A stretch of DNA of 64,000 nucleotides from Phocaeicola vulgatus ATCC 8482 (GTDB lineage: Bacteria; Bacteroidota; Bacteroidia; Bacteroidales; Bacteroidaceae): assembly GCF_000012825.1 (NCBI RefSeq), contig NC_009614.1:558001-622000 (forward strand), in the 5' to 3' direction. Numbering within the stretch: the stretch's first letter is position 1; the number at the start of each line of letters is the position of its first letter. Positions 8,286 through 17,543 of this stretch are shown piece after piece. The notes under the pieces are model-generated. The model saw nothing but the letters and a program-made list of their open reading frames with translations. It was not told where the DNA came from and searched no databases. Position numbers and translations under genes: made by a program.

Positions 8286-10733
8286 ATGAAACGTATCCTT
8301 TTATTTGTTTGCATACAATTTTTCTTATTGGCATCTTTTGCCGGAGAAACCATAAATTTCTGTAAAGGCTGGAAATTCCATCTAGGAGATGCAGGCAAAG
8401 GAGCCTCTTCTTCCTCATATAACGATTCTCAATGGCGCATATTGAATATTCCTCATGACTGGAGCATAGAAGGCACTTATAAACAATTTGAAAACGGAAC
8501 CGACTGGCAAAGCGGCTTCCTGCCTGCCGGAATAAGCTGGTATCGAAAAACTTTTACCATTCCTTCCAAATGGAAAAATAAAAAAGTACAAATCCTATTT
8601 GAGGGCGTATATCTGAACAGCGAAGTATGGATAAACGGTCATTGGCTGGGCAAACGTCCTAATGGGTATATCAGCTTTGTATATGATTTAACTCCATATT
8701 TGCAAGAAGGCAAGAACCAAATCGCTGTAAAAGTAGATCACAGCAAAGCATTAACCGGACGTTGGTATACAGGATCAGGAATATATCGTCCTGTATACCT
8801 GCTGGTCAGTAACCCCACCCACATTCCTTATTCCGGAATCCATTTCAGATCCAAGCTACAAAATAAGCAATCTGCCACCTACACCCTATCTATAGAAATT
8901 GAAACACAGGAGAAAAAGCCAATCAAAGTAAAAACATATCTACAAGCTCCCAACGGTAGCATAGCCGATACTTCTGAAAAAATATTTGTCTCATCTGCAG
9001 ATTCTCTTTGCTTCCTGTCAGGGAGCATCAGGAAACCATTATTATGGTCGCCTGATTCTCCTAACGTCTATACACTTATATGCCAACTGACAAGAGATAA
9101 CAAGATACTAGATGAATGTAGATTACCTGTAGGCTTCCGTCAATTAGAATTCAACCCGGTCAGCGGATTCCTGCTCAATGGCAAATCACTAAAGATAAAA
9201 GGAGTATGCGATCATCATACAGTCGGTGCTGTAGGAGCCGCCGTACCCGACGACCTACTTCATTATCGTCTCAAATTATTGAAAGATATGGGATGTAATG
9301 CGATACGCACCAGTCATAATCCCTTCTCTCCTGCTTTCTATAATTTATGCGATACGATGGGAATCATGGTACTAAACGAAGGATTGGACGGATGGAATCA
9401 ACCTAAAGCCGCCGATGACTATGGAAATTACTTTGATGAATGGTGGCAAAAAGATATGACTGATTTCATAAAACGAGACCGTAACCATCCCTCTATCATT
9501 ATGTGGAGTATCGGCAACGAAGTAACGGGAGCTACCCCCGAAATCCAACACAACCTGGTCAGCCTATTTCACCAACTGGACCCTGACCGCCCTGTCACTC
9601 AAGGAGGAACTGATCCTACTAGAGGTATGAAGACCGATTATCAAAAAAAATTCAACTATCTAGACATTATCGGCTTCAATGGAAATGGAGAAGAAATAGG
9701 AGAACTAGAACACTTCCACAAAAACTACCCAACACTTTGTGCCATTGCTACAGAGGTACCGCACACTTATCAAACCCGTGGCGTATACCGAAGCCAGACA
9801 CAATGGAGAAGACGGGATTTCCCCGCTCCTTGGGAAAAAGGAAACATAAACTGGGAACAATTTAAACATCGGGTCTTTCCTATACCTGACCTGACGGAAA
9901 AAGAATGCTTCCCCGAAGAATCCGATTATCCCTATTATCAATCGTCCTACGACAATGCTTCTGTACGTATCAGCGCCCGTAAATCATGGCAACGCACCTG
10001 TTCTTTCCCTTGGTTAATGGGAGAATTCCGATGGGGCAGTTTTGACTATTTAGGTGAAGCCGAATGGCCTCAACGATGTGGCAATTTCGGTATTATCGAC
10101 ATAGCTGCCATTCCGAAAGACGCCTATTTCCTCTACCAAAGTTTATGGACCGACAAACCAATGGTACACCTTCTTCCGCATTGGACGCATCCGGGAAAAG
10201 AAGGAAAAACAATTCCCGTAGTCATTTATACCAACTGTGATGCAGTAGAGTTATTTATAAATAATGTATCTTTGGGCAGTAAACCTTATACAGGGGAGCA
10301 ACTGATATGGTTAGTTCCTTATTCGCCCGGAAAAATAGAAGCCCGAGGCATAAAAAAAGGAAAAATCGTGGCAACAGACTGTTATCAAAGTGCAGAAGCA
10401 CCTCATTCTGTCGCCCTTGCCAGTAACAAGTATTCTGTAAAAGCCGGTTCGGATGAAGTCATACGCATAGAGATCGACATAACAGATAAAAACGGAATTC
10501 CTTGTCCTTATGCCTCCAATGAACTCAGTTTCCACGTAAGTGGACCACTCCGGCTATTAGGGGTAGACAACGGAAACCCTACAGATATGTTTCCATACCA
10601 ACAGCCCCACTGCCGTTGCTTTCGGGGAAAATGTGTAGTATTATTACAATCTGACGAAGAAAAAGGAAAAGGAACCCTGACTGTACAAGGAACAAAATTA
10701 GTAGAAAAAAAATTAATCATCGAAGTGATATGA
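8286..10733 (+). CDS. Glycoside hydrolase family 2 enzyme, probable beta-galactosidase
   Basis: An 815-residue secreted GH2 enzyme, likely periplasmic; the signal peptide ends near residue 19. The order is sugar-binding jelly-roll domain (about 22-180), immunoglobulin-like domain (about 185-290), TIM barrel (about 295-600), then C-terminal beta domains. The acid/base is Glu412 in MWSIGNEV and the predicted nucleophile is Glu580 in WLMGEFRWG. GH2 retains configuration and includes beta-galactosidases, beta-glucuronidases and beta-mannosidases; beta-galactosidase is the most frequent activity for this architecture, but that is an inference. Its stop overlaps the next start by four bases (ATGA), implying translational coupling with the GH20 gene. 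Confidence 0.9.
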   Translation: MKRILLFVCIQFFLLASFAGETINFCKGWKFHLGDAGKGASSSSYNDSQWRILNIPHDWSIEGTYKQFENGTDWQSGFLPAGISWYRKTFTIPSKWKNKKVQILFEGVYLNSEVWINGHWLGKRPNGYISFVYDLTPYLQEGKNQIAVKVDHSKALTGRWYTGSGIYRPVYLLVSNPTHIPYSGIHFRSKLQNKQSATYTLSIEIETQEKKPIKVKTYLQAPNGSIADTSEKIFVSSADSLCFLSGSIRKPLLWSPDSPNVYTLICQLTRDNKILDECRLPVGFRQLEFNPVSGFLLNGKSLKIKGVCDHHTVGAVGAAVPDDLLHYRLKLLKDMGCNAIRTSHNPFSPAFYNLCDTMGIMVLNEGLDGWNQPKAADDYGNYFDEWWQKDMTDFIKRDRNHPSIIMWSIGNEVTGATPEIQHNLVSLFHQLDPDRPVTQGGTDPTRGMKTDYQKKFNYLDIIGFNGNGEEIGELEHFHKNYPTLCAIATEVPHTYQTRGVYRSQTQWRRRDFPAPWEKGNINWEQFKHRVFPIPDLTEKECFPEESDYPYYQSSYDNASVRISARKSWQRTCSFPWLMGEFRWGSFDYLGEAEWPQRCGNFGIIDIAAIPKDAYFLYQSLWTDKPMVHLLPHWTHPGKEGKTIPVVIYTNCDAVELFINNVSLGSKPYTGEQLIWLVPYSPGKIEARGIKKGKIVATDCYQSAEAPHSVALASNKYSVKAGSDEVIRIEIDITDKNGIPCPYASNELSFHVSGPLRLLGVDNGNPTDMFPYQQPHCRCFRGKCVVLLQSDEEKGKGTLTVQGTKLVEKKLIIEVI

Positions 10734-12811
10734 AAAAAATTCTTTTATTACTCTGTTTATGCTTATTCATAGAAGAGATTGCTTCTCGAGAATTAGACAA
10801 GACATTCCAGTTGCTTCCACAACCACAATCCATAGAACTGACTTCTGGAAAAGGAATCAATTATTGGGAGTTATCCTATATTCTGTCATCAGACACAACT
10901 TCCATCCCCATATTGGGAGATATGCTCAACAAACTTCCCCGTTGCCCACGAAAAGGGAAACCCATCCGGCTCCAACTCACCAGCCAGCATGTTCCTGCTT
11001 CTCCAGAAGGATACATGATGGAAATTAATGAAAAAGGAGTCTGTATATCAGCCAGAACCATGACAGGTATCTTCTACGGTTGCCAAACTTTAGAACAATT
11101 AATGGAAGACAGCCGGGATTTCAACATACTTATTCCAGCCATGCTAATCATCGATTATCCGGCCATTTCCTATCGGGCCGTGCACTTTGATGTAAAACAT
11201 CATTTAGACCGCATGGAGTATTATTATCAGGAAATAGACAAACTGGCCCGATACAAAATAAACGCAGTTATTTGGGAGCTGGAAGATAAACTGCGTTATA
11301 CCCGACGCCCCGAAATAGGTGCCCCCAATGCCATCAGCAAGCAGGAAATGCAAGCCTTATGCCGCTATGCCAAAGAACGGAATATTGAAATAACCCCCTT
11401 GGTCCAAGGTTTGGGACATGCCGGTTTTATTTTAAAACATCATTGGGAACTACGTGAAAACCCCGACAGCGACTGGGAGTTTTGCCCATCTGACCCTCGT
11501 ACCTATGATTTGCAATTCGACCTTTACCGGGATGCTATCGAAGCCATGCCTTACAGCAAATACTTACATATAGGAGGAGATGAAATTACCGCCATAGGCA
11601 TAGACCAACGCTGTAAAGCCACCGGAAAAACTCCATTTGAACTACAAATGATCTGGTTGAAAAAAGTATGCGATTTCGCAACAGCTCACAACCGCATTCC
11701 TATTTTCTGGGATGATATGCCATTAAAATACGGCGGTGTATGGGATTTGGTCAACAGTAATGAAACCCAGGATGAAATAGCAGCAAAATGGAACGATAAA
11801 AAATTGAATGAAAGCATCAAATTATTCCCCAAAGAATGTGTGTATATGCGATGGAACTACAAAGATGCCACCCAGCCGGGGCATCAACGCATTTTACAAT
11901 GGTATCATGACAAAGGACTGAAAGTAATGGGAGCTACCGCTGCTTCGTGTGGCAGTTCTCCATTTATACCGCGTGAAAATTCACTGGCCGGCTATATCAA
12001 AGGATTCAGCAAATTAGTTGCTCAAAATCAACTGGAAGGAATTTTGGCCACAGCATGGGATGATGGTTCCCCACACTCTGAAACGGTGTGGCGTGGATAC
12101 ATCGCACAGGGAGAATATGGCTGGAACCCAACAGCACGGACAGTCGAAGCCTTCAAAGCCGCACATGCCCAACGAGAATTTGGCTTTCATCCAAATGACA
12201 ACCATATGGCTTTTCTGGATGAACTGGAACAAGAAGCATTTTTCTTTGATGATGCCCTGGTCAATTCGGGAAGGCGCAATCCGGCATGGGGAACTACTGA
12301 TTTTACTTTAATCAGCCTACCGGATCCAGACGCACCGGGAGCATGGAGCCGTACCTACCAACAAAAAATAGCCCAAGCAAAGGTGGAACAAAAACGATAT
12401 GAAAAAATATGCCAAGGCATAAAAGAGGCTAAACAACATGCTTTACGCAACCGCTATACATTAGAGGTATACGAACAGACAAACCACTTGTTCAACTTCC
12501 CTGTCCGTCTGATTCTAGCCTTGCACAACTATGATATCACTATACATGAACAAGACAAACAGACAGCATTGCAACAAATAAATGAAGTGTGCAATGACTT
12601 TCAGACCATGAGAAAACAATTGGAAGAGACCTATTCACAGACCCGTTTTATGGAACAACCTGACGGTTACATTGCTGACCAAAACCACCACAACCATCTT
12701 GCCGCCAAAACCAACAACAGCGACTGGTGGTATTATTATGAAATTCCAATGATAAGGAAGACAAGAACATGGATGAACTCTCAGACCGCCCGACAGAAAA
12801 ACATTCCATAA
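10730..12811 (+). CDS. Glycoside hydrolase family 20 beta-N-acetylhexosaminidase-like enzyme
   Basis: A 693-residue secreted enzyme. An N-terminal GH20b-type domain (about 28-140, LLPQPQSIEL ... GIFYGCQTLEQLM) precedes a TIM barrel (about 145-480). The catalytic HIGGDE motif is present with Asp284-Glu285, the pair that polarises the substrate acetamido group and donates the proton in substrate-assisted hydrolysis. The C-terminal about 200 residues are helical and not assigned. It removes terminal beta-linked GlcNAc or GalNAc in family members. The start overlaps the stop of the upstream GH2 gene, so the two enzymes are likely made in fixed ratio. Confidence 0.9.
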   Translation: MKKILLLLCLCLFIEEIASRELDKTFQLLPQPQSIELTSGKGINYWELSYILSSDTTSIPILGDMLNKLPRCPRKGKPIRLQLTSQHVPASPEGYMMEINEKGVCISARTMTGIFYGCQTLEQLMEDSRDFNILIPAMLIIDYPAISYRAVHFDVKHHLDRMEYYYQEIDKLARYKINAVIWELEDKLRYTRRPEIGAPNAISKQEMQALCRYAKERNIEITPLVQGLGHAGFILKHHWELRENPDSDWEFCPSDPRTYDLQFDLYRDAIEAMPYSKYLHIGGDEITAIGIDQRCKATGKTPFELQMIWLKKVCDFATAHNRIPIFWDDMPLKYGGVWDLVNSNETQDEIAAKWNDKKLNESIKLFPKECVYMRWNYKDATQPGHQRILQWYHDKGLKVMGATAASCGSSPFIPRENSLAGYIKGFSKLVAQNQLEGILATAWDDGSPHSETVWRGYIAQGEYGWNPTARTVEAFKAAHAQREFGFHPNDNHMAFLDELEQEAFFFDDALVNSGRRNPAWGTTDFTLISLPDPDAPGAWSRTYQQKIAQAKVEQKRYEKICQGIKEAKQHALRNRYTLEVYEQTNHLFNFPVRLILALHNYDITIHEQDKQTALQQINEVCNDFQTMRKQLEETYSQTRFMEQPDGYIADQNHHNHLAAKTNNSDWWYYYEIPMIRKTRTWMNSQTARQKNIP

Positions 12812-12846
12812 AAAACAACGAATGAAACTTTAATATAAAAAATAAT

Positions 12847-15552
12847 ATGAACCTTATAATACAACACTACTTTATGAAACAACATTTTTTATCTTATCTC
12901 ATCGCCCTGCTGCTATTTCCTCTCTATGAGATGCAAGCAGCCTACCAGCCTGAGTTTTCTACTGCCGGTTTCTATGAACTGGCAAACTCCGGACGTGAAG
13001 TATATTCCATGAATCCGGCATGGCGATTCCACAAAGGAACCGCTACAGGTGCGGAAACCACCGACTTTAATGACCAGGACTGGAAAGTGGTTTCCCTGCC
13101 CGACGGCATTGAATATGTACCGACTGAGGCCAGTGGATGTATCAACTATCAAGGTGAGGTATGGTACCGCAAACATTTCACTCCGGCAAATGAATTGAAA
13201 GGCAAAAAACTTTTCCTGCATTTCGAAGCTATCATGGGAAAAAGCAAAGTTTTTGTAAACGGCAATTTATTGACCGAACACTTTGGCGGCTACCTGCCTG
13301 TAGTCATTGATGTCACCGATGCACTGAATTGGGGGACAGACAATGTGATAGCTGTATGGGCAGACAACAGCAATGACCCCAGTTATCCTCCCGGCAAAGC
13401 ACAGGATGTACTGGATTATACTTATTTTGGCGGCATCTATCGTGACTGCTGGCTAATAGCCCATCGTCCGGTTTTCATCACCGATCCCAATTTCGAAAAC
13501 GAAATGGCAGGCGGCGGGCTTTTCGTAGCATACGACAAAGTTTCCGACACTTCCGCAGAAATAATCCTGAAAGCCCATATACGTAATGACAGTAAAAAGA
13601 ACTTCAAAGGAGTAGTAGAATATGAACTTCAGCAACCCGACGGCACACAAGCCGCATTTCTGAACGATGTCATTCAAGTACGTCCGGGCAAGGCAATCAC
13701 TTCAAAAGATAAAATAACGTTGAAGTTTCCTCTGCTTTGGAGCCCTGAAACGCCTACGTTATATAACCTGATTGTCCGTATCCGCGACAATGAAGGAAAT
13801 GTAGTGGACGGCTACCGCCGCCGTATCGGTATCCGCAGCATAGAATTCAAAGGAAAGGACGGATTCTGGCTGAACGGCAAACCTTATCCAAGCCCGCTGA
13901 TTGGCGCCAACCGCCATCAGGATTTTGCCGTAGTAGGCAATGCCGTTGCCAACAGCATTCATTGGCGCGACGCTAAAAAGCTACGCGACACAGGTATGAA
14001 AGTCATCCGGAATGCTCACTGCCCTCAAGACCCCGCCTTTATGGATGCATGTGACGAACTGGGGCTGTTCGTCATTGTAAACACACCGGGATGGCAATTC
14101 TGGAATGACGCTCCTGAATTTGCACAACGGGTTTATAGCGATATCCGCAACCTGGTACGGCGTGACCGCAATCACCCTTGTGTATGGTTATGGGAACCTA
14201 TCCTGAATGAAACCTGGTATCCGGCAGACTTCGCCAAAAATACCCTCGATATTGTCAATCAAGAATACCCTTATCCGTATTGCTATTCCGGTTGCGACAG
14301 CGAAGCACGGGGACATGAGGTATATCCGGTACTCTTCACTCATCCGGCCAATGCGGACAAGGATTGGGCCATCAAAAGCCTCGACCCTAAAATAACCTAT
14401 TTCACCCGCGAGTGGGGAGATAATGTAGACGACTGGAATTCGCACAACTCCCCCAGCCGTGTGGCACGCAACTGGGGGGAACAGGCTATGCTCATCCAGG
14501 CACAGCATTATGCCGCCCCCCGTTATCCTTTCACCTGTTACGATGTACTCTGCCGTACTCCGCGCCAACACGTCGGCGGCTGTTTGTGGCACTCGTTCGA
14601 CCACCAGCGCGGCTATCATCCCGATCCCTTCTATGGTGGTGTGATGGACGTATTCCGCCAACCCAAATATGCTTATTATATGTTCAAAGCCCAGCGCTCG
14701 CCCGAAAAACAAGACCGTCTTTTCGAAACAGGACCGATGGTGTACATCGCCCATGAAATGACTCCCTTCTCACCCAAAGACGTTACTGTGTACTCCAATT
14801 GTGACGAGGTGCGGCTTACTTATAATAAAGGTGGCAAGACATGGACTTACACCAAGCCAGCAACAAAAGAAGGAATGCCCTCACCCGTTATTACATTCAA
14901 AGATATATACGACTTCATGATAGACAAAAACATGTCTATGAGAAAGAAGAAACAGGACGAGGTGTTCCTACTGGCCGAAGGCATCATAGATGGAAAAGTA
15001 GTTGCCACGCACGAAGTACGACCGGCCCGGCGTCCCGAGAAAGTGCTACTTTGGGTTGACAATGAAAACACCGACTTAAAAGCTGATGGCTCCGACTTTG
15101 TAACCGTAGTAGCCGCCATAGCCGATAAAAACGGGAACATCAAACGTCTGAACAACTATTATGTGAAATTCCATGTAGAAGGCGAAGGACGTATTTTGGG
15201 CGGAGCGAATATACTGGCCAATCCGGCTCCGGTAAAATGGGGAACAGCCCCCGTGCTGATACAATCCACCTTGAAGCCGGGTAAAATCAAAATCACTGCC
15301 AGCGTATTGTTCGAAGGCTCGCAAATGCCTGCCAGCGCAGTGTTGGAATTAGAAAGCAAGCCGGCGGCTCATCCTCTCATCTACACCGAAAGTGAAGCTG
15401 CGCTGATTTCCATGAACAGCGACTCACCTTTCGGGCAATCAGCCGCCAAATCGGCTTCCGAACTGGAACAGGAACGTTTGCTGAAAGAACGGAATGCACA
15501 AAAGCTGAAAGAAGTGGAAAAACAGCAAGCTGATTTCGGTGAAAAGAAGTAA
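12847..15552 (+). CDS. Second glycoside hydrolase family 2 enzyme
   Basis: A 901-residue secreted GH2 protein. Met10 (12874) is an attractive alternative start, giving a standard signal peptide that ends near residue 33. The jelly-roll sugar-binding domain (about 55-215), Ig-like domain (about 230-340) and TIM barrel follow. The acid/base candidate is Glu455 in PILNETW and the nucleophile candidate Glu522 in FTREWGD. It is divergent from the upstream GH2 and probably has another specificity. The C-terminus (about 870-901) is a highly charged, Lys/Glu/Gln-rich, helix-forming tail of unknown use. It lies 35 bases after the GH20 gene. Confidence 0.88.
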   Translation: MNLIIQHYFMKQHFLSYLIALLLFPLYEMQAAYQPEFSTAGFYELANSGREVYSMNPAWRFHKGTATGAETTDFNDQDWKVVSLPDGIEYVPTEASGCINYQGEVWYRKHFTPANELKGKKLFLHFEAIMGKSKVFVNGNLLTEHFGGYLPVVIDVTDALNWGTDNVIAVWADNSNDPSYPPGKAQDVLDYTYFGGIYRDCWLIAHRPVFITDPNFENEMAGGGLFVAYDKVSDTSAEIILKAHIRNDSKKNFKGVVEYELQQPDGTQAAFLNDVIQVRPGKAITSKDKITLKFPLLWSPETPTLYNLIVRIRDNEGNVVDGYRRRIGIRSIEFKGKDGFWLNGKPYPSPLIGANRHQDFAVVGNAVANSIHWRDAKKLRDTGMKVIRNAHCPQDPAFMDACDELGLFVIVNTPGWQFWNDAPEFAQRVYSDIRNLVRRDRNHPCVWLWEPILNETWYPADFAKNTLDIVNQEYPYPYCYSGCDSEARGHEVYPVLFTHPANADKDWAIKSLDPKITYFTREWGDNVDDWNSHNSPSRVARNWGEQAMLIQAQHYAAPRYPFTCYDVLCRTPRQHVGGCLWHSFDHQRGYHPDPFYGGVMDVFRQPKYAYYMFKAQRSPEKQDRLFETGPMVYIAHEMTPFSPKDVTVYSNCDEVRLTYNKGGKTWTYTKPATKEGMPSPVITFKDIYDFMIDKNMSMRKKKQDEVFLLAEGIIDGKVVATHEVRPARRPEKVLLWVDNENTDLKADGSDFVTVVAAIADKNGNIKRLNNYYVKFHVEGEGRILGGANILANPAPVKWGTAPVLIQSTLKPGKIKITASVLFEGSQMPASAVLELESKPAAHPLIYTESEAALISMNSDSPFGQSAAKSASELEQERLLKERNAQKLKEVEKQQADFGEKK

Positions 15553-15639
15553 ACCTTTCCATCCGGTGTGGGGAAGAGGCAGAAAGAGAAAAGCAATTCA
15601 AAGCCTCTTCTACTCCATCCCCACAAGGGATGGAACAAA

Positions 15640-17265
15640 ATGAAAAAACTAAAATACAAATCACCCATGACATATAAGTTAACCGTTACAACCCTAGCAC
15701 TAACTGCCATAACCTCCACTGTAGCAGCCACTCACGCCAAACCAGACACGGAACATCCCCATATCGTATTGATTTTATGCGATGATATGGGATTCTCTGA
15801 TTTATCCTGCTACGGAGGAGAAATACATACTCCTAATATAGATTATCTGGCCGAACAAGGCATACGTTTCAGCCAATTTAAAAACACAGGACGAAGCTGC
15901 CCCAGTCGTGCCGCCTTACTCACCGGACATTATCAGCACGAAGCGGAAATGGGATGGATGACCGCGGTAGACGAACATCGTCCGGGGTATCGGGGACAGA
16001 TTTCGGATCACCTGCCCACCCTTGCCGAAGTACTGCGCGACCAAGGCTATGCCACTTACATGAGTGGCAAATGGCATGTTACCTTAGATGCGGCCTTTGA
16101 AACCCCCAATGGAAGTTATCCAGTTCAACGGGGATTCGACAAATACTACGGCTGCCTGCATGGAGGGGGAAGCTATTACAAACCAGATCCCGTTTATCAT
16201 AACCTGCAACGGATTACCGAGTTTCCGGATGATTATTACTATACCACTGCTATCACAGACTCTGCCGTTAGTTTTATCAAACAACATCCCACGCAGACTC
16301 CCATGTTCATGTACATAGCACATTACGCACCTCACTTGCCCCTACAAGCCCCCCAAGACAAGATAGATGCTTGCCGTGAGCGCTATAAAGCCGGCTACGA
16401 TGTTCTACGCCAACAACGTTTCGAACGTCAAAAAGCCTTAGGGCTGATAACGCCGGAAATGGTTCTTCCAGTCTTCCAAAAAGAATTTCCGGACGGTAAA
16501 CGACCCGCCTGGACCGAACTTACTCCACAGCAGCAAGAAAAATGGATAACCGATATGGCTACCTATGCCGCCATGATCGAAATCATGGACAGCGGCATAG
16601 GAAAGGTAATACAGACCTTAAAAGACAAAGGAATGTATGAACATACCCTGTTTCTGTTTATGAGCGACAACGGCTCTACCAGTGAAGGGGGATTCATCAA
16701 ACAGCTGATGGCTGATTTAAGCAATACCCCCTATCGCAGTTACAAACAATGGGTATTCCAAGGAGGAACCAGTTCCCCTCTCATCCTTACAGACGGAAGA
16801 AGCAAAAGCCAGACAGAAAAAGGCAGTATCTGTCGGGAACCCAGTCATATCATTGATATTTTTCCCACCTGCCTGGATATTGCTTCCGCACATTACCCCG
16901 ACACGTTTCACAATCAAAAAGTGAAATTGGCCGGAACCAGTCTCCTGCCGGCTATACGAAAACAGAAAATACAGCCGCGCGATCTTTTCTTTGAACATCA
17001 GACCTCATGCGCCATCCTGTCTGACGGTTGGAAACTAGTACGTGCCAACGGCAGACAGCCTTGGGAATTGATTCACCTCACCACCGATCCTTTTGAGACA
17101 CAAGATCTTTCCGAACAATTTCCTTTAAAAGCAAAAGAATTAGAAAACAAATGGACACGATGGGCAGAGCAACAACACGTTTATCCTTTTGAATACCGTC
17201 CATGGACAGAACGAATCAATTATTACCAGTCACTATATCCCGATCAAAAAGGCAAAGAAAACTAA
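15640..17265 (+). CDS. Sulfatase (S1 family, Ser-type active site)
   Basis: A secreted arylsulfatase-family enzyme. The chosen start at 15640 gives 541 residues; 15667 (MTYKLTVT...) would give a neater signal peptide, and the reading frame is open upstream to 15568. Metal-binding DD near residue 49 (LILCDDMGFSDLSCYGG) and the sulfatase signature SCPSRAALLTG are present. Aligned with the consensus C/S-x-P-x-R, the residue matured to formylglycine is Ser86, not the following Cys, so maturation would need an anaerobic (radical SAM) sulfatase-maturing enzyme. Its place at the end of the glycosidase run indicates a sulfated glycan target. Which sulfated sugar cannot be said. Confidence 0.9.
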   Translation: MKKLKYKSPMTYKLTVTTLALTAITSTVAATHAKPDTEHPHIVLILCDDMGFSDLSCYGGEIHTPNIDYLAEQGIRFSQFKNTGRSCPSRAALLTGHYQHEAEMGWMTAVDEHRPGYRGQISDHLPTLAEVLRDQGYATYMSGKWHVTLDAAFETPNGSYPVQRGFDKYYGCLHGGGSYYKPDPVYHNLQRITEFPDDYYYTTAITDSAVSFIKQHPTQTPMFMYIAHYAPHLPLQAPQDKIDACRERYKAGYDVLRQQRFERQKALGLITPEMVLPVFQKEFPDGKRPAWTELTPQQQEKWITDMATYAAMIEIMDSGIGKVIQTLKDKGMYEHTLFLFMSDNGSTSEGGFIKQLMADLSNTPYRSYKQWVFQGGTSSPLILTDGRSKSQTEKGSICREPSHIIDIFPTCLDIASAHYPDTFHNQKVKLAGTSLLPAIRKQKIQPRDLFFEHQTSCAILSDGWKLVRANGRQPWELIHLTTDPFETQDLSEQFPLKAKELENKWTRWAEQQHVYPFEYRPWTERINYYQSLYPDQKGKEN

Positions 17266-17281
17266 AAAGTTTCCATAAAAA

Positions 17282-17365
17282 TCCCTGTTTAAATTTTCAT
17301 TCATACAATTCCCTTCATTCAAAACAACAAAAAACTATGATTTTCAATGAGAATTTAAACAGGGA
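17282..17365. repeat. 20-base imperfect inverted repeat after the sulfatase gene
   Basis: The bases at 17282-17301 are complementary to 17346-17365 with one mismatch in 20, separated by 44 bases. The left arm starts 17 bases after the sulfatase stop. It may act as a terminator-like structure, or be a small non-autonomous element or its scar. No T-run follows the right arm. Confidence 0.5.
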
Positions 17366-17448
17366 GACAATGAACACCCCTGCCATCTCCTCAAATTTCC
17401 CCTTATTCCCCTAATTTATCGAAAAAAAATCAGCTTTCGCCGAATAGA

Positions 17449-17480
17449 TTAGAAAAATCGGCCGAGAACATTTACCTTTG
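17449..17480 (+). promoter_or_regulatory. Candidate promoter of the fimbrillin-like gene
   Basis: TACCTTTG at 17473-17480 is an exact -7 match; the -33 region has only TTAG at 17449-17452. The gene starts 64 bases downstream. It separates this gene from the utilisation locus. Confidence 0.5.
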
Positions 17481-17543
17481 CTGTCTAAAATTAAATAATA
17501 AATACCATTCAAGTTTTAATCATAAAACAGCAAAACGAAAACG

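Noticed and set aside
14188..14754. 188-codon minus-strand open frame
   Set aside because: It lies wholly inside the second GH2 gene, antisense to its catalytic region; the GH2 protein has clear domains and active-site residues.
17202..17414. 70-codon plus-strand frame after the sulfatase
   Set aside because: Overlaps the sulfatase 3' end in another frame and runs through the inverted repeat; composition not protein-like.
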